Assembly (NCBI GenBank): GCA_021807595.1
Contig: JAKBCS010000036.1
Location: 1-39,693, forward strand
DNA length: 39,693 bases
Reading direction: 5' to 3'
From: Planctomycetota bacterium
Lineage (GTDB): Bacteria > Planctomycetota > Planctomycetia > Gemmatales > Gemmataceae
A program made the position numbers and the translations under genes. Positions 23,792-33,144 of this stretch are shown here, in pieces. Position 1 is the stretch's first letter. Every line of letters starts with the position of its first letter. The notes under the pieces were generated by a model. It made no database searches. It had not been told where the DNA came from and worked only from the letters and a program-made list of their open reading frames with translations.

Positions 23792-25021
23792 TTAGAGCCA
23801 ATGGCCGCGGCACAGCACACGTTGCACCGGCAAATCGGAACGGAGCAGCTGTTCGTGGGGATCGGAGCCACCGTCCTTCGACAGCGGCACGACGACCAGA
23901 TCGGCGGACTTGCCGGCTTCGAGACTGCCGGTTTCATCCGCCCAACCCAACGCCTCTGCACCCGACAGCGTGGCCATGCGCAGCAGTGTCTCGCCAGGGA
24001 TTTCGGGACGCTGTTGCCGCAGATACCGGACCTCGGCGAGAACGTCGAGGTCGGGATTGGAGGCTAGGCTATCGGTACCGATAGCCACGCGGACGCCTCG
24101 TTTCAGGAAGGTGCGAATCGGATGCGGCGCGTGTCCGAACGCGGCATGGGTACGCGGGCAATAGACGATGGTGCTATTGCGCGGGATCCGCGCCGATGGC
24201 GTAAGGTAATTGCCGTGGATGAATAACAATGAATTGCGTCGATTGCAAAGCTTCATTACCAGACTGGGACTATCCGCCAAGCCGTCCTCATCCCACACGC
24301 CCAGTTCCTTCAGAAACGAAACGAATGGCCCCTGCCGATTCCGCAGTAATTCCAGCTCCTCGCGGCTTTCGGCCAGGTGAACGGCGAGAGGAATCTTGGA
24401 AAGCAGTGCCAGACGACCGGTTCGAGAAAACAGAGTTTTTCGCACGCTGTAGGGAGCATGGGGACTCAATCCCGGTCTACAATGCGCGAGTGCCCTGTGC
24501 CCGTGCAGCCAATCGCGGGCAAGGCCAAGGGACGGATCCGCGCGTGCCTCCGTCAGCCCCAGTAATTCGTAAAAAACGACGCTGCGCAGCGGCGACTCGG
24601 CCAAGCTCGACCAGCTGATGCCCCCCGCCGATATATCGCCCAGCAGGGTCGTACCGCAGCGCAGGCTCTCGGCCAAACCGGTTAGTATATCCGAGGTGAT
24701 TTGCTCCATCGTCGCGTCGCGCCTGTGTCGGATGACACGACGCAGCCAATCCGTGAAGTCGTCGCCTGGCGGACATTTTCCCCGCAGGCCGGTGAGATCG
24801 AGGTGTGTATGCGCGTTGACCAATCCCGGCAAAACAGCACACTCGCCGACATCGACATCGACGGCGCGAGATCGATTGGCTTCGAGGGCGACAATCCGCT
24901 CGCCGTCAATGGTGAGGATTCCATCGGCAAACGGAGGGGTGTTGACGGGAAATATCCAGCGCGCTCGCAGTGTCCAAGGGGATGCCGAGGCTGCCATTTC
25001 CTCGTTCGTTCTCCTTCCCAT
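23792..25021 (-). CDS. Amidohydrolase-family deaminase-like protein
   Basis: About 409 residues; a metal-dependent hydrolase of the cytosine/guanine deaminase-like branch. The metal ligands are visible: NAHTHLDLTGL (His-x-His), AVHLAESREE, LFIHGNYL and GTDSLASNPD, with a C-terminal GSLEAGKSADLVVV typical of the family. The substrate is probably a purine or a related nucleoside or aminated ring; aminodeoxyfutalosine deaminase of the menaquinone futalosine pathway is one candidate by overall look, but no mqn gene is adjacent. The start is uncertain: ATG 25021 sits four bases after the stop of the upstream DUF1501 gene, and ATG 24997 is the other choice. It is downstream of DUF1501 and probably co-transcribed. 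Confidence 0.85.
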   Translation of the reverse strand: MGRRTNEEMAASASPWTLRARWIFPVNTPPFADGILTIDGERIVALEANRSRAVDVDVGECAVLPGLVNAHTHLDLTGLRGKCPPGDDFTDWLRRVIRHRRDATMEQITSDILTGLAESLRCGTTLLGDISAGGISWSSLAESPLRSVVFYELLGLTEARADPSLGLARDWLHGHRALAHCRPGLSPHAPYSVRKTLFSRTGRLALLSKIPLAVHLAESREELELLRNRQGPFVSFLKELGVWDEDGLADSPSLVMKLCNRRNSLLFIHGNYLTPSARIPRNSTIVYCPRTHAAFGHAPHPIRTFLKRGVRVAIGTDSLASNPDLDVLAEVRYLRQQRPEIPGETLLRMATLSGAEALGWADETGSLEAGKSADLVVVPLSKDGGSDPHEQLLRSDLPVQRVLCRGHWL

Positions 25022-25025
25022 CGCG

Positions 25026-26432
25026 TCATACAAACAAAGGCAACGGGTCGCCGTCGCAAATGGCCAGGGGACGGTTCTGTACGTCAGTCAGTGCGGAATC
25101 GAGGGGTATGCCCAGGGCATGAAGAACGGTGGCGTGCAAGTCGCCGGGACCGCATGGGAAATCGAGAGGCTTCGCGCCTTGACTATCGGAACGGCCATAC
25201 ACCTGCCCGCCGCGAATGCCTCCGCCGGCGAACGCCACCGAATAGCAGAAGGGGTAGTGATTGCGTCCCGATCCCTGAATTTGCGGCGTGCGTCCGAACT
25301 CAGTCAACCAGACGACCAGCGTGGTGTCCAGGAGACCACGATCGGCGAGATCGTCTAGTAAGACGGACGACGCGCGGTCGAGAGGCGGAAGCAGCGCGTT
25401 TTTCAGACGCGGAAAATTGTCGCCGTGCGTATCCCAATGGTCGCCAGCGCCGCCGTTGAGATCGCCCGACGAACAGACGACCGTGACCAGGGGAACCTCC
25501 GCCTCGACGAGACGCCGCGCCAGCAACACACTCTGCCCGCAGACGTGATCGCCGTAGCGGGCGCGCACTCGATCCGGTTCTTGGTCCAGATCGAGGGTGC
25601 GTTGGATTCGCGGACTGGATAGGAGATCGGCGGCTTGCACTTGGAAGCGCGTAAGATCGCCCAGCGCCGCCCCGTCGGGAGGCCGTTGTTCCAAGCGCCG
25701 GCTCAATGCGAGCCGAGCGTTCAACCGATCGGCGTCCAACCCCTCGGCGGGCCGAAAGGACAGTCCGCCCAGATCGCGGGAGACTCCGGCATATGGCTTG
25801 CCTCGCTTGGGATTCAACACCAACGGCGCATAGGCATTTCCCAACCATCCCGGCGTATCTCCGGCTTGTAAGGTGTTGTTATCCACTAAGGGATAGGGAA
25901 TTTGCACCGCCGCCGGCAATCCCCGCCGGGCTTGTCGCAGTCTGGAAATCTGCGCTCCCAGTGTCGGCCAATCGTTGATCGAGGGCGGCTGATTGACGGC
26001 GTTCTCCGGCTGGGGAGGCGCATGTCCGGTACGGTTCCAGTACATCGACTTGCCGTGGGCCGTGCAAGTGTGATGCGCCGAACGAACCACGGCCAAACGG
26101 TGCATCTGCCGAGCCAACAGCGGCATGTGTTCGCCGAAGTGGACGCCGGGAATCGAGGTGGCGATGGGTTTGAACGCGCCGCGAACCTCCGACGGCGCGT
26201 TCGGCTTGGGATCCCATGTGTCAAGGTGGCTGACGCCGCCCCAGCAGAAAAGAACGATGCACGAGCGTGCCTTGCCGAAGCCCGCACCCTCTGCCTTTCG
26301 CTCCATTCCGTCGGCTCGCTGAGCCAAATAGCTCGGCAGCGACAGGCCCATCAATCCGAGGCCGCAGTGGCGCAGTAGATGGCGGCGAGTAAGCAACCCG
26401 TCCATTCCGGAAAAGAAAGCGGTTGGCATCAT
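25026..26432 (-). CDS. DUF1501 domain protein with Tat-like leader
   Basis: About 468 residues, related to the alkaline phosphatase/sulfatase superfamily. The leader reads LLTRRHLLRHCGLGLMGLSL, a twin-arginine export signal. Family landmarks follow: CIVLFCWGGVSHLDTWDPKP, GEHMPLLARQMHRLAVVRS, GDHWDTHGDNFPRLK, VVWLTEFGRTP and GRNHYPFC. DUF1501 proteins are hugely expanded in planctomycetes, usually next to a DUF1549/DUF1553 cytochrome-like partner; no such partner is beside this one. The function is unknown. Start ATG 26432 is preceded by GAGG nine bases away; ATG 26447 is the alternative. It diverges from aceE across about 213 bases. Confidence 0.92.
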   Translation of the reverse strand: MMPTAFFSGMDGLLTRRHLLRHCGLGLMGLSLPSYLAQRADGMERKAEGAGFGKARSCIVLFCWGGVSHLDTWDPKPNAPSEVRGAFKPIATSIPGVHFGEHMPLLARQMHRLAVVRSAHHTCTAHGKSMYWNRTGHAPPQPENAVNQPPSINDWPTLGAQISRLRQARRGLPAAVQIPYPLVDNNTLQAGDTPGWLGNAYAPLVLNPKRGKPYAGVSRDLGGLSFRPAEGLDADRLNARLALSRRLEQRPPDGAALGDLTRFQVQAADLLSSPRIQRTLDLDQEPDRVRARYGDHVCGQSVLLARRLVEAEVPLVTVVCSSGDLNGGAGDHWDTHGDNFPRLKNALLPPLDRASSVLLDDLADRGLLDTTLVVWLTEFGRTPQIQGSGRNHYPFCYSVAFAGGGIRGGQVYGRSDSQGAKPLDFPCGPGDLHATVLHALGIPLDSALTDVQNRPLAICDGDPLPLFV

Positions 26433-26645
26433 GGTGAGGTGCCTCATGCCGGAGGGATGGTTCGGAAAGCGATCGTGGGACCAATGGCTGCATTAAACTC
26501 GTTTTCGATTTGCCTTGCAAGAAGTAATTCGCCCCAAGCCCCAGACTGCCGGAGGCGACTCCGAGAAAACTTCATCTATTCCGCAAACGGAATCCCACTA
26601 GAATAAAGCAAGAAGGGTAAAAGTGGGTCGTGTGGGAGCAGCATT

Positions 26646-29432
26646 ATGGCAGAAAGTATCCGGGGGAGCAGTCGCGGCGTCGAGGCACCGGTTCACGGCG
26701 GCAACGGCGAAAGCGGGGCGCATCCCAACGGCAGTAACGGACATCTTCCAAGCGATGGAGTCGATGGCGTTCGCGACATCGATCCCATTGAAACGAGAGA
26801 ATGGCTCGACGCGCTCGATGCCGTGTTACAAACCGGCGGCGAAGAACGCGGGCAGTTCCTGCTCAGTCAACTGAAAAACAAAGCCGTGCGCGGCGGCGTC
26901 GAGATCCCCTTCACCGCAAATACCCCTTACATCAACACCCTCCCCCTTTCGCGGCAGCCTCTCTTCCCCGGCAACCGCGAGATGGAACGGCGCATCAAAA
27001 GCCTGATCCGTTGGAATGCCATGGCGATGGTCGTTCACGCCAACAAAGAAGATTCGACTATCGGAGGCCACATCGCCACCTTCGCCTCGTCCGCCACACT
27101 TTACGAAGTCGGATTCAATCACTTCTTCAAAGGCCCCGACCACGGCGACGGCTCCGACATCGTGTATTTTCAGGGCCATGCCTCGCCGGGAATCTACGCC
27201 CGCGCCTTCCTCGAAGGACGCCTTAATGAGGCGCATTTATACAACTTCCGCCGTGAGTTGCGCGAAGGCGGCGGTCTGTCGTCTTATCCGCATCCGTGGC
27301 TGATGCCAAATTTCTGGCAATTCCCCACGGTGTCGATGGGACTCGGCCCGATTATGAGCATCTACCAGGCGCGCTTCAATCGCTACCTGGAGCATCGCGG
27401 ACTTAAGGAAACCTCGAATCAAAAAGTCTGGGCATTCTTGGGCGACGGAGAATGCGACGAGCCGGAGACTTTGGGAGCGATCACGCTCGCCTCGCGCGAG
27501 AAACTCGACAACCTCATCTGGGTCATCAACTGCAATTTGCAGCGCCTCGATGGCCCAGTGCGCGGCAATGGCAAGATCATTCAAGAGTTGGAGGCGGCCT
27601 TCCGCGGCGCGGGATGGAACTGCATCAAAGTCATCTGGGGCAGCGATTGGGATACTCTGCTCGAGCGCGACAAGTCGGGCCTGCTCGTGCAGCGCATGGG
27701 CGAAGTCGTCGATGGCGAGTTTCAGAAATACACAGTCGAGGGCGGCGCGTATATCCGCGAACACTTCTTCGGCAAATATCCAGAACTGCTCAGACTCGTC
27801 GAGAATCTGTCCGACGATCAGTTGTGCAAGCTCAAACGCGGCGGGCATGATCCGGTCAAGGTCTACGCGGCGTATAAGGCCGCCGTCGAACATCGCGGCC
27901 AGCCTACCGTCATCCTCGCTCACACCGTTAAAGGCTACGGCATGGGCGACGCCGCCGAGGGCAAAAATGTCGCCCATCAGACCAAGAAAGTCGAAGCGAA
28001 ATACCTCCTCGAATTCCGCAATCGCTTCGGTCTGAGCGTCTCCGACGAGACGGTGAACAAGGTCGGATTCTACAAGCCGCCGGATGATTCCAACGATCTA
28101 AAATATCTCCATAAACGTCGGAAAGACCTGGGCGGCTATCTGCCGGTTCGCAAGGTCGAGTGCCCCACACTCAAAGCGCCCGCCGTCGAGTTCGTACAGA
28201 ACTACGTCAAGGGCAGCGGTACCAAGGAACTATCCACGACGATCGCCTTCGTCGATATGCTCGGTCGGCTGCTCAAGGACAAGGAACTCGGCAAGTGGAT
28301 CGTGCCGATCATCCCCGACGAAGCTCGTACCTTCGGCATGGACCCGTTTTTCGCCAGCTACAAGATTTACTCGAATGTCGGCCAACTGTACGAGCCGGTC
28401 GATGCCCAGTTTCATGCAGCGGCCTATCGAGAGGCCAAGAACGGGCAAATCCTCGAAGAAGGCATCACCGAAGCCGGCTCCATCTCGTCGTTCATCGCCG
28501 CCGGTTCCGCCTATTCGACGCACGGCGTCCCGACGATTCCCTTCTTCATTTACTATTCGATGTTCGGCTTCCAGCGCATCGGTGATTTACTCTGGGCCGC
28601 CGCCGACATGCGGACGCGCGGGTTCCTTCTTGGCGCGACGGCGGGGCGGACGACGCTCAACGGCGAAGGTTTGCAGCACGAAGACGGACACAGCCTCGTT
28701 CATGCCTCGACGATCCCCAACCTCATTTGTTACGACCCGGCCTACGCCTACGAATTGGCCGTCATCGTCCGCGACGGCATTCGCCGCATGTACGAGCAAG
28801 TGACGGAAGACCACTTCTATTACATCACGCTCTACAACGAGAATTACGCGATGGGAGCGATGCCGGGCGATGCCACCGACGGCATCCTCAAGGGACTGTA
28901 CAAGCTGCGTCCCGGCTCGGCCAAAAGCAAACTGCCCAAGGTTCACTTGTTCGGCAGCGGCCCGATCCTGTTGCACGCGCTGCGGGCCCAAGAATTGCTC
29001 GCCGAGCATTTCGGCGTCAACGCCGAAGTATGGAGCGCCACCAGTTACCGCGAGTTGCGGCGCGACGCCTTGGAGGCGGAGCGTTGGAACATGCTGCACC
29101 CGCAGCAGCCACCGCGACAAAGCTATCTGGAACAGTTGCTGAAGCCGGAACAGGGCGGCGTCTTCCTAGCGGCCAGCGATTTCATCCGCCAAGTGCCGGA
29201 GATGATTTCCCGCTGGGTTCCGGGCGGCCTGTTCTCGCTGGGAACCGATGGCTTTGGCCGCAGCGAGACGCGCGCGGCCCTGCGGCGACATTTCGAAGTC
29301 GATGCCGAGTCCATCGTCGTGGCGGCGCTCTGGCAACTCGCCCTGCGCAACGCCGTCAAGCCGTCCGTCGTCCAACAGGCCATGCAAAAGTTCGACATCA
29401 ACCCGGAAAAGATCAGTCCCATGCGGGCTTAA
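26646..29432 (+). CDS. aceE: Pyruvate dehydrogenase E1 component (homodimeric type)
   Basis: 928 residues. It decarboxylates pyruvate and passes the acetyl group to the lipoyl arm of E2. The single-chain bacterial type is shown by GGHIATFASSATLYEVGFNH (141-160), the thiamine diphosphate motif GDGECDEPETLGAI (266-279) closed by NCN (295-297), and GATAGRTTLNGEGLQHEDGHS further on. The first 45 residues are rich in Gly, Ser and Asn and have no counterpart I recognise; E. coli AceE has 887 residues, so this is a modest N-terminal extension. The start ATG has GGGAG seven bases upstream. It is followed by a palindrome and then E2. No E3 gene is in the window. Confidence 0.97.
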   Translation: MAESIRGSSRGVEAPVHGGNGESGAHPNGSNGHLPSDGVDGVRDIDPIETREWLDALDAVLQTGGEERGQFLLSQLKNKAVRGGVEIPFTANTPYINTLPLSRQPLFPGNREMERRIKSLIRWNAMAMVVHANKEDSTIGGHIATFASSATLYEVGFNHFFKGPDHGDGSDIVYFQGHASPGIYARAFLEGRLNEAHLYNFRRELREGGGLSSYPHPWLMPNFWQFPTVSMGLGPIMSIYQARFNRYLEHRGLKETSNQKVWAFLGDGECDEPETLGAITLASREKLDNLIWVINCNLQRLDGPVRGNGKIIQELEAAFRGAGWNCIKVIWGSDWDTLLERDKSGLLVQRMGEVVDGEFQKYTVEGGAYIREHFFGKYPELLRLVENLSDDQLCKLKRGGHDPVKVYAAYKAAVEHRGQPTVILAHTVKGYGMGDAAEGKNVAHQTKKVEAKYLLEFRNRFGLSVSDETVNKVGFYKPPDDSNDLKYLHKRRKDLGGYLPVRKVECPTLKAPAVEFVQNYVKGSGTKELSTTIAFVDMLGRLLKDKELGKWIVPIIPDEARTFGMDPFFASYKIYSNVGQLYEPVDAQFHAAAYREAKNGQILEEGITEAGSISSFIAAGSAYSTHGVPTIPFFIYYSMFGFQRIGDLLWAAADMRTRGFLLGATAGRTTLNGEGLQHEDGHSLVHASTIPNLICYDPAYAYELAVIVRDGIRRMYEQVTEDHFYYITLYNENYAMGAMPGDATDGILKGLYKLRPGSAKSKLPKVHLFGSGPILLHALRAQELLAEHFGVNAEVWSATSYRELRRDALEAERWNMLHPQQPPRQSYLEQLLKPEQGGVFLAASDFIRQVPEMISRWVPGGLFSLGTDGFGRSETRAALRRHFEVDAESIVVAALWQLALRNAVKPSVVQQAMQKFDINPEKISPMRA

Positions 29433-29447
29433 CCATAATGTAAATAA

Positions 29448-29511
29448 CCGCGGATAAACGCAGATAAACATAAACGAATGCCTCTTCGATTTGATCTGCG
29501 TTCATCCGCGG
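29448..29511. repeat. Palindromic repeat between aceE and aceF
   Basis: CCGCGGATAAACGCAGAT (29448-29465) and ATCTGCGTTCATCCGCGG (29494-29511) pair at 17 of 18 positions around a 28-base loop. Short sequences of the form CCGCGGAT-AACGCAGAT are a common dispersed intergenic repeat type in many bacteria. It lies wholly within the 105-base aceE-aceF gap, where it could fold in the mRNA. No T run follows, so it is not a clear terminator. Confidence 0.7.
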
Positions 29512-29537
29512 CTAATTTCTTGTAGGGTGTATACACG

Positions 29538-30869
29538 ATGGCGAGTGAGATTAAGCTGCAAGCGCTCAAGGAGAACGTCGATACCGTCGAGGTGAACGCG
29601 ATCAAGGTGTCGGCGGGCGAAGTGGTGGCCAAGGATCAGGCGTTGTTGGAAGTGCAAGCCGACAAAGCCGCGTTGGAAGTACCGTCGCCGATGGCCGGGC
29701 GCGTCACCAAGATTCTCGTCAAGCCCGGCGATCAAATCAACATCGGCCAGGTGTACTGCGTGATCGACGGCGGCAACGGCGAGTCGGTCGCCGCCGCGCC
29801 GGCGAAAGCTGCGACGACTGCCGCACGCCCACTGGAAGCCGTTCCGGTCGCGATAAAAGAGCCGTCGGCCGCGGCGCGCCCCGTCGCCGTCCAGCCGTTA
29901 CACAAACCGCAACAGCCGATCATCGACCGCCCCTCACCCGCGCCGCCTCCCGCTCAAGAAAAGATTGTCCCCGCCGGTCCCGCCACCCGCCGACTGGCCC
30001 GCGAGTTCGGCGTCGATCTCAAGAACGTCACCGGCAGCGGACGGCATGGCCGCGTTGTCGAGGAAGACATCAAAGAGTACGTTCGCCAACTCGCTTCCGG
30101 AACGGGATTGGGAACGGGTCTCGCCGGACCCAACGGCGGCGCGCCGATGCAGGCACCGCCTTTGCCGAATTTCGAGCAGTGGGGCACCATCGACTCGCAA
30201 CCGCTGGGAGCGGTGCGCAAAGCGACGGCCCGACAGATGAGTTTGGCTTGGAGCCTCATCCCCCACGTCACACAGCACGATCTCGCCGACATCACCGACT
30301 TGGAAGCGTTCCGCAGGCAGCAATCCGACGGCAAAGGTCCGAAGTTGACCGTGACGGCATTCGTCCTCCGCGCCTGTGCCATCGCACTGCGCGAGTTTCC
30401 GACCTTCAACTCCAGCCTCGATCTGTCCGGCGGACGATTGATCCTCAAGCGCTACTATCACATCGGCGTGGCGGTAGATACCGAAGGCGGTCTGCTCGTG
30501 CCGGTACTGCGCGATGTGGACAAGAAACACGTCCGCGAATTGGGCGAGGAACTGAACGCCATCGCCCAGCGCGCCCGCGATCGCAAGCTCGACTCGGCGG
30601 AGTTGAAGGGTGGCACGTTCACAATCACAAACCTGGGCGGCATCGGCGGCACGGCCTTCACGCCGATCGTTAATTATCCCGAAGTGGCAATTTTGGGGAT
30701 CTCGCGTAGCCGACTCGAACCCGTGGTGCGCGGCGGACAGATTGTGCCCCGCTTGATAATGCCGTTGTCGCTATCCTACGATCACCGCGTCATCGACGGA
30801 GCAGCGGCGGCGCGCTTCACCCGCAGACTCGCCGACCTCCTGGAGAATCCGTTGATGATGTTGCTGTAA
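29538..30869 (+). CDS. aceF: Pyruvate dehydrogenase E2 component (dihydrolipoyl acetyltransferase)
   Basis: 443 residues: one lipoyl domain with the modified lysine in QADKAAL (Lys43), a long Pro/Ala-rich linker (about 80-145), an E1/E3-binding domain (PATRRLAREFGVDLKNVTGS to about 180), and the acetyltransferase core with the catalytic LSYDHRVIDG (His416, Asp420). A single lipoyl domain contrasts with the three of E. coli. It transfers the acetyl group from E1 to CoA. The ribosome site (TAGGGTG) is weak, and the gene lies 105 bases after aceE with a palindrome between. Lipoylation would need LipA, which is encoded 3 kb downstream. Confidence 0.95.
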   Translation: MASEIKLQALKENVDTVEVNAIKVSAGEVVAKDQALLEVQADKAALEVPSPMAGRVTKILVKPGDQINIGQVYCVIDGGNGESVAAAPAKAATTAARPLEAVPVAIKEPSAAARPVAVQPLHKPQQPIIDRPSPAPPPAQEKIVPAGPATRRLAREFGVDLKNVTGSGRHGRVVEEDIKEYVRQLASGTGLGTGLAGPNGGAPMQAPPLPNFEQWGTIDSQPLGAVRKATARQMSLAWSLIPHVTQHDLADITDLEAFRRQQSDGKGPKLTVTAFVLRACAIALREFPTFNSSLDLSGGRLILKRYYHIGVAVDTEGGLLVPVLRDVDKKHVRELGEELNAIAQRARDRKLDSAELKGGTFTITNLGGIGGTAFTPIVNYPEVAILGISRSRLEPVVRGGQIVPRLIMPLSLSYDHRVIDGAAAARFTRRLADLLENPLMMLL

Positions 30870-30884
30870 AAAAAGAATGGCGAA

Positions 30885-30904
30885 CCGGCGGCGTAAGCTG
30901 CCGG
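30885..30904. repeat. Short palindrome with GTAA loop (CCGGCGGC...GCTGCCGG)
   Basis: Eight-base arms CCGGCGGC and GCTGCCGG pair around GTAA, with one G-T pair. The core CCGGCGGCGTAAG-like sequence is shared in style with the repeat at 37812, which also carries CGTAAG. I take it as a copy of a dispersed planctomycete palindrome; it directly precedes the terminator-like hairpin. Confidence 0.5.
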
Positions 30905-30928
30905 GTAGTTCTCCAAGGGAGAGCTACC
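30904..30928. terminator. Hairpin between the convergent aceF and holB ends
   Basis: GGTAGTTCTC (30904-30913) and GAGAGCTACC (30919-30928) pair over ten bases, one being a G-T pair, with a five-base loop. It overlaps the holB stop codon. Lying between two convergent genes it may serve both as a terminator; the following ATTTCT is only weakly T-rich, so this is tentative. Confidence 0.4.
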
Positions 30929-31931
30929 ATTTCTGTCCTAGCGCGTCCATCAACGCTTCGAGGATCAGAACCAATTGTACGCGGCGGTCGATGTGACGAT
31001 CCGCTTCCAGGCATCGTTCCAGCGCCTCCAGCAAGCGGTCGGGACCAGCGCGGAGGGCGAGCGTTTCCAGCCCCGCATATTCGTTCGCCTCGGTTCGGCG
31101 CGGCGTGCCGTTCGTACTCACCGTCAGGGCATCGTCCAAAAAATCGACGAGAAGACGGACCACCAACTGCGCGCGGCGGCGCTGGGTTGCGGAATCCTTT
31201 CCCACTTCTTCGACAAAATCCATCCATTGTTGAGATAATTCAACGGTCGGGATCGGCGACTTCACTAATCCCGCCAACAGTTCGCGCCGAAACTCCCACA
31301 GCGCAGGATCGGCCAACGCGCGCGCCATACCGGGGCTGCCGCCGCTCAGACGCGCTAAGCGCGCGCGCAGCGTCGGGTCTTCCACATCCGATAGCAATTC
31401 CTCGACGAGGGAAACATTCAGGGGAGCGAAGCGAATGACCTGACAGCGCGAGACGATGGTTTGCAGCTGCCGATCCGGCGTGCTACCGATGAGAATGAGA
31501 ACCGAACGCGGCGGCGGCTCCTCCAGGGTTTTCAGAAAGCAATTCGCCGACTCCTGGTTGAGATCGTCGGCATCGTCGATCAAGACCACTTTGCCGTGCC
31601 CGCGTGCCGACTTCAACGCGAACGTCTGGCACAATTCCCGCATCAACTCGATGGGAAACTCCGCTACATCGGGCGGGCGGACGGCGGTGAAGTAATCGGG
31701 ATGCGTATTCGCCTCGACTTGCACACACGACGGGCAGCGGTCGCACGCTTCCAATTCGCCTTCGGCGGCATTCTCGCATAGAAGCGATTTCGCCAACTCC
31801 ACGGCGAAAAGCCGCTTGCCGATTCCCGCCGGCCCGGTAAAGAGATACGCATGCGCCAACCGCCCGCGCCGGACGGCACGGCGAAATCCCTCCACCAAGC
31901 CATCGTGCCCTCGAACGCGCTGCCAGGTCAA
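30924..31931 (-). CDS. holB: DNA polymerase III subunit delta'
   Basis: 335 residues, a clamp-loader AAA+ subunit. The Walker A is TGPAGIGKRLFA (the KR variant usual in delta'), the zinc-binding cysteines are in LLCEN...CDRCPSC, the Walker B is VVLIDDADDL, followed by CFLKTLEEPPP and the IVSRCQ sensor. These together identify delta'. The start is a TTG at 31931 with GGAG eight bases upstream. Its usual neighbour tmk lies just upstream on the same strand but is separated by a divergent-facing propeller gene at 32202-33131, which is unusual. It converges on aceF. Confidence 0.93.
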   Translation of the reverse strand: MTWQRVRGHDGLVEGFRRAVRRGRLAHAYLFTGPAGIGKRLFAVELAKSLLCENAAEGELEACDRCPSCVQVEANTHPDYFTAVRPPDVAEFPIELMRELCQTFALKSARGHGKVVLIDDADDLNQESANCFLKTLEEPPPRSVLILIGSTPDRQLQTIVSRCQVIRFAPLNVSLVEELLSDVEDPTLRARLARLSGGSPGMARALADPALWEFRRELLAGLVKSPIPTVELSQQWMDFVEEVGKDSATQRRRAQLVVRLLVDFLDDALTVSTNGTPRRTEANEYAGLETLALRAGPDRLLEALERCLEADRHIDRRVQLVLILEALMDALGQKW

Positions 31932-32201
31932 TGTTCACACTCCGATCGCGCTGGGAACCAAACGATTCAATCGTGCCAAACGTCCCATCGAATGCGATAG
32001 CCATCTCCTCTCGCGCTTTATCTTATTATCAAAGCGATTTCCAACCATCGAGACGAATGCGCATGGAAGCGCATCCTCGACGCGCTGGTGTCTGCCGCCC
32101 GACAAACCCCGCAATCGGCCAAGCATCGACATTCGCAAGGTCGTTCTTTACACTTGCTATAAGGTTCCCTCTGGCAATCCTGAAGAAAGTTTGTTACTCC
32201 C

Positions 32202-33131
32202 ATGATCCGATCGTTGCGCTCGCTACTCGCCTCTCTCTGTTTACTCATCTTTCTCGCGGAAATCGTCTCGTCGCCCTTCGCCGACACCGCACCCGCCAAG
32301 AAGGTTTCGCACTCCTTTCTCGCCAGCGGGGTGGAAACATTCCTCGTGGACGGCGCGGGGAAGACGACCTGGCGCTATCGATACGGTTCGCGCGATGGCT
32401 GGGTGTTGGCCAACGGCAACATTCTGCTGGCGCTCAACAAGGACAAGGAATATCCCGGCGGCGCGGCCGTCGAAGTAACGCGCGACGGCAAAACGGTCTT
32501 CGCCTTCAAGGGCACCCAATCCGAAGTGAATACAGTGCAGCCGCTCGACAACGGCAACGTCTTGTTGACCGAGGCCGGTACCAAGCCGCGCTTGCTCGAA
32601 GTCAATCGCGACGGCAAGATCGTCGTCGAGGTGCCTCTCAAGGCCCAGACGAAGGACCATCACCTGCAAACGCGCATGGCGCGCAAGCTGGCCAACGGCA
32701 ACTATCTGGTACCCCAACTGATCGACAAAGTGGTGCGCGAATACTCGCCCAAGGGAGACATCGTCTGGGAGGTGAAGACGCCGCATTGGCCGTTCACGGC
32801 CATCCGTCTCGACGACGGTCATACACTCATCAATTGCACCCTGGGGAATCTCGTAATCGAAGTCGATCGCAAGGGCGAAACCGTATGGAAACTCAGCAAC
32901 GACGATCTGCCCGGCAAGCCCATTAACGACGCATGCGGAGCGCAACGCCTGCCTAACGGCAACACCGTCATCACCAGCCATCACGCCACGGCGAAACAGA
33001 TCAAACTGTTGGAAGTGACGCGCGACAAGAAGATCGTCTGGACCTACACCGACGACCGGAAAGCGGGCATCCACCACTTCCAGATTCTCGATACAAACGG
33101 CAAAAAGCTGGAAGGCAAGCCACTCCGTTGA
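32202..33131 (+). CDS. Secreted PQQ-like/arylsulfotransferase-like beta-propeller protein
   Basis: 309 residues with a signal peptide (basic MIRSLRSLLASLCLLIFLAE). The rest is a repeated four-stranded blade pattern, seen in recurring 'NGNxLL...EVxRDGKxVxE' phrases (LANGNILLALNKD, LDNGNVLLTEAG, LANGNYLVPQ, LPNGNTVITSHH), giving about six blades. No catalytic histidine set of arylsulfotransferases is evident, so I take it as a binding propeller. The ATG at 32202 has a poor ribosome site. It sits on the opposite strand between tmk and holB, which are normally adjacent in many bacteria, so it may be an insertion. Function unknown. Confidence 0.8.
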   Translation: MIRSLRSLLASLCLLIFLAEIVSSPFADTAPAKKVSHSFLASGVETFLVDGAGKTTWRYRYGSRDGWVLANGNILLALNKDKEYPGGAAVEVTRDGKTVFAFKGTQSEVNTVQPLDNGNVLLTEAGTKPRLLEVNRDGKIVVEVPLKAQTKDHHLQTRMARKLANGNYLVPQLIDKVVREYSPKGDIVWEVKTPHWPFTAIRLDDGHTLINCTLGNLVIEVDRKGETVWKLSNDDLPGKPINDACGAQRLPNGNTVITSHHATAKQIKLLEVTRDKKIVWTYTDDRKAGIHHFQILDTNGKKLEGKPLR

Positions 33132-33144
33132 GAAGCGGTGCGTC

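Noticed and set aside
31935-32201. Possible promoter (TCGACA, 17 bases, TACACT) before the secreted propeller gene
   Set aside because: Both boxes match the consensus poorly, so I cannot separate it from chance.
32202-33131. Arylsulfotransferase enzyme assignment for the propeller
   Set aside because: The blade pattern is similar, but the catalytic histidine and arginine set is not visible, so only a generic propeller call is made.
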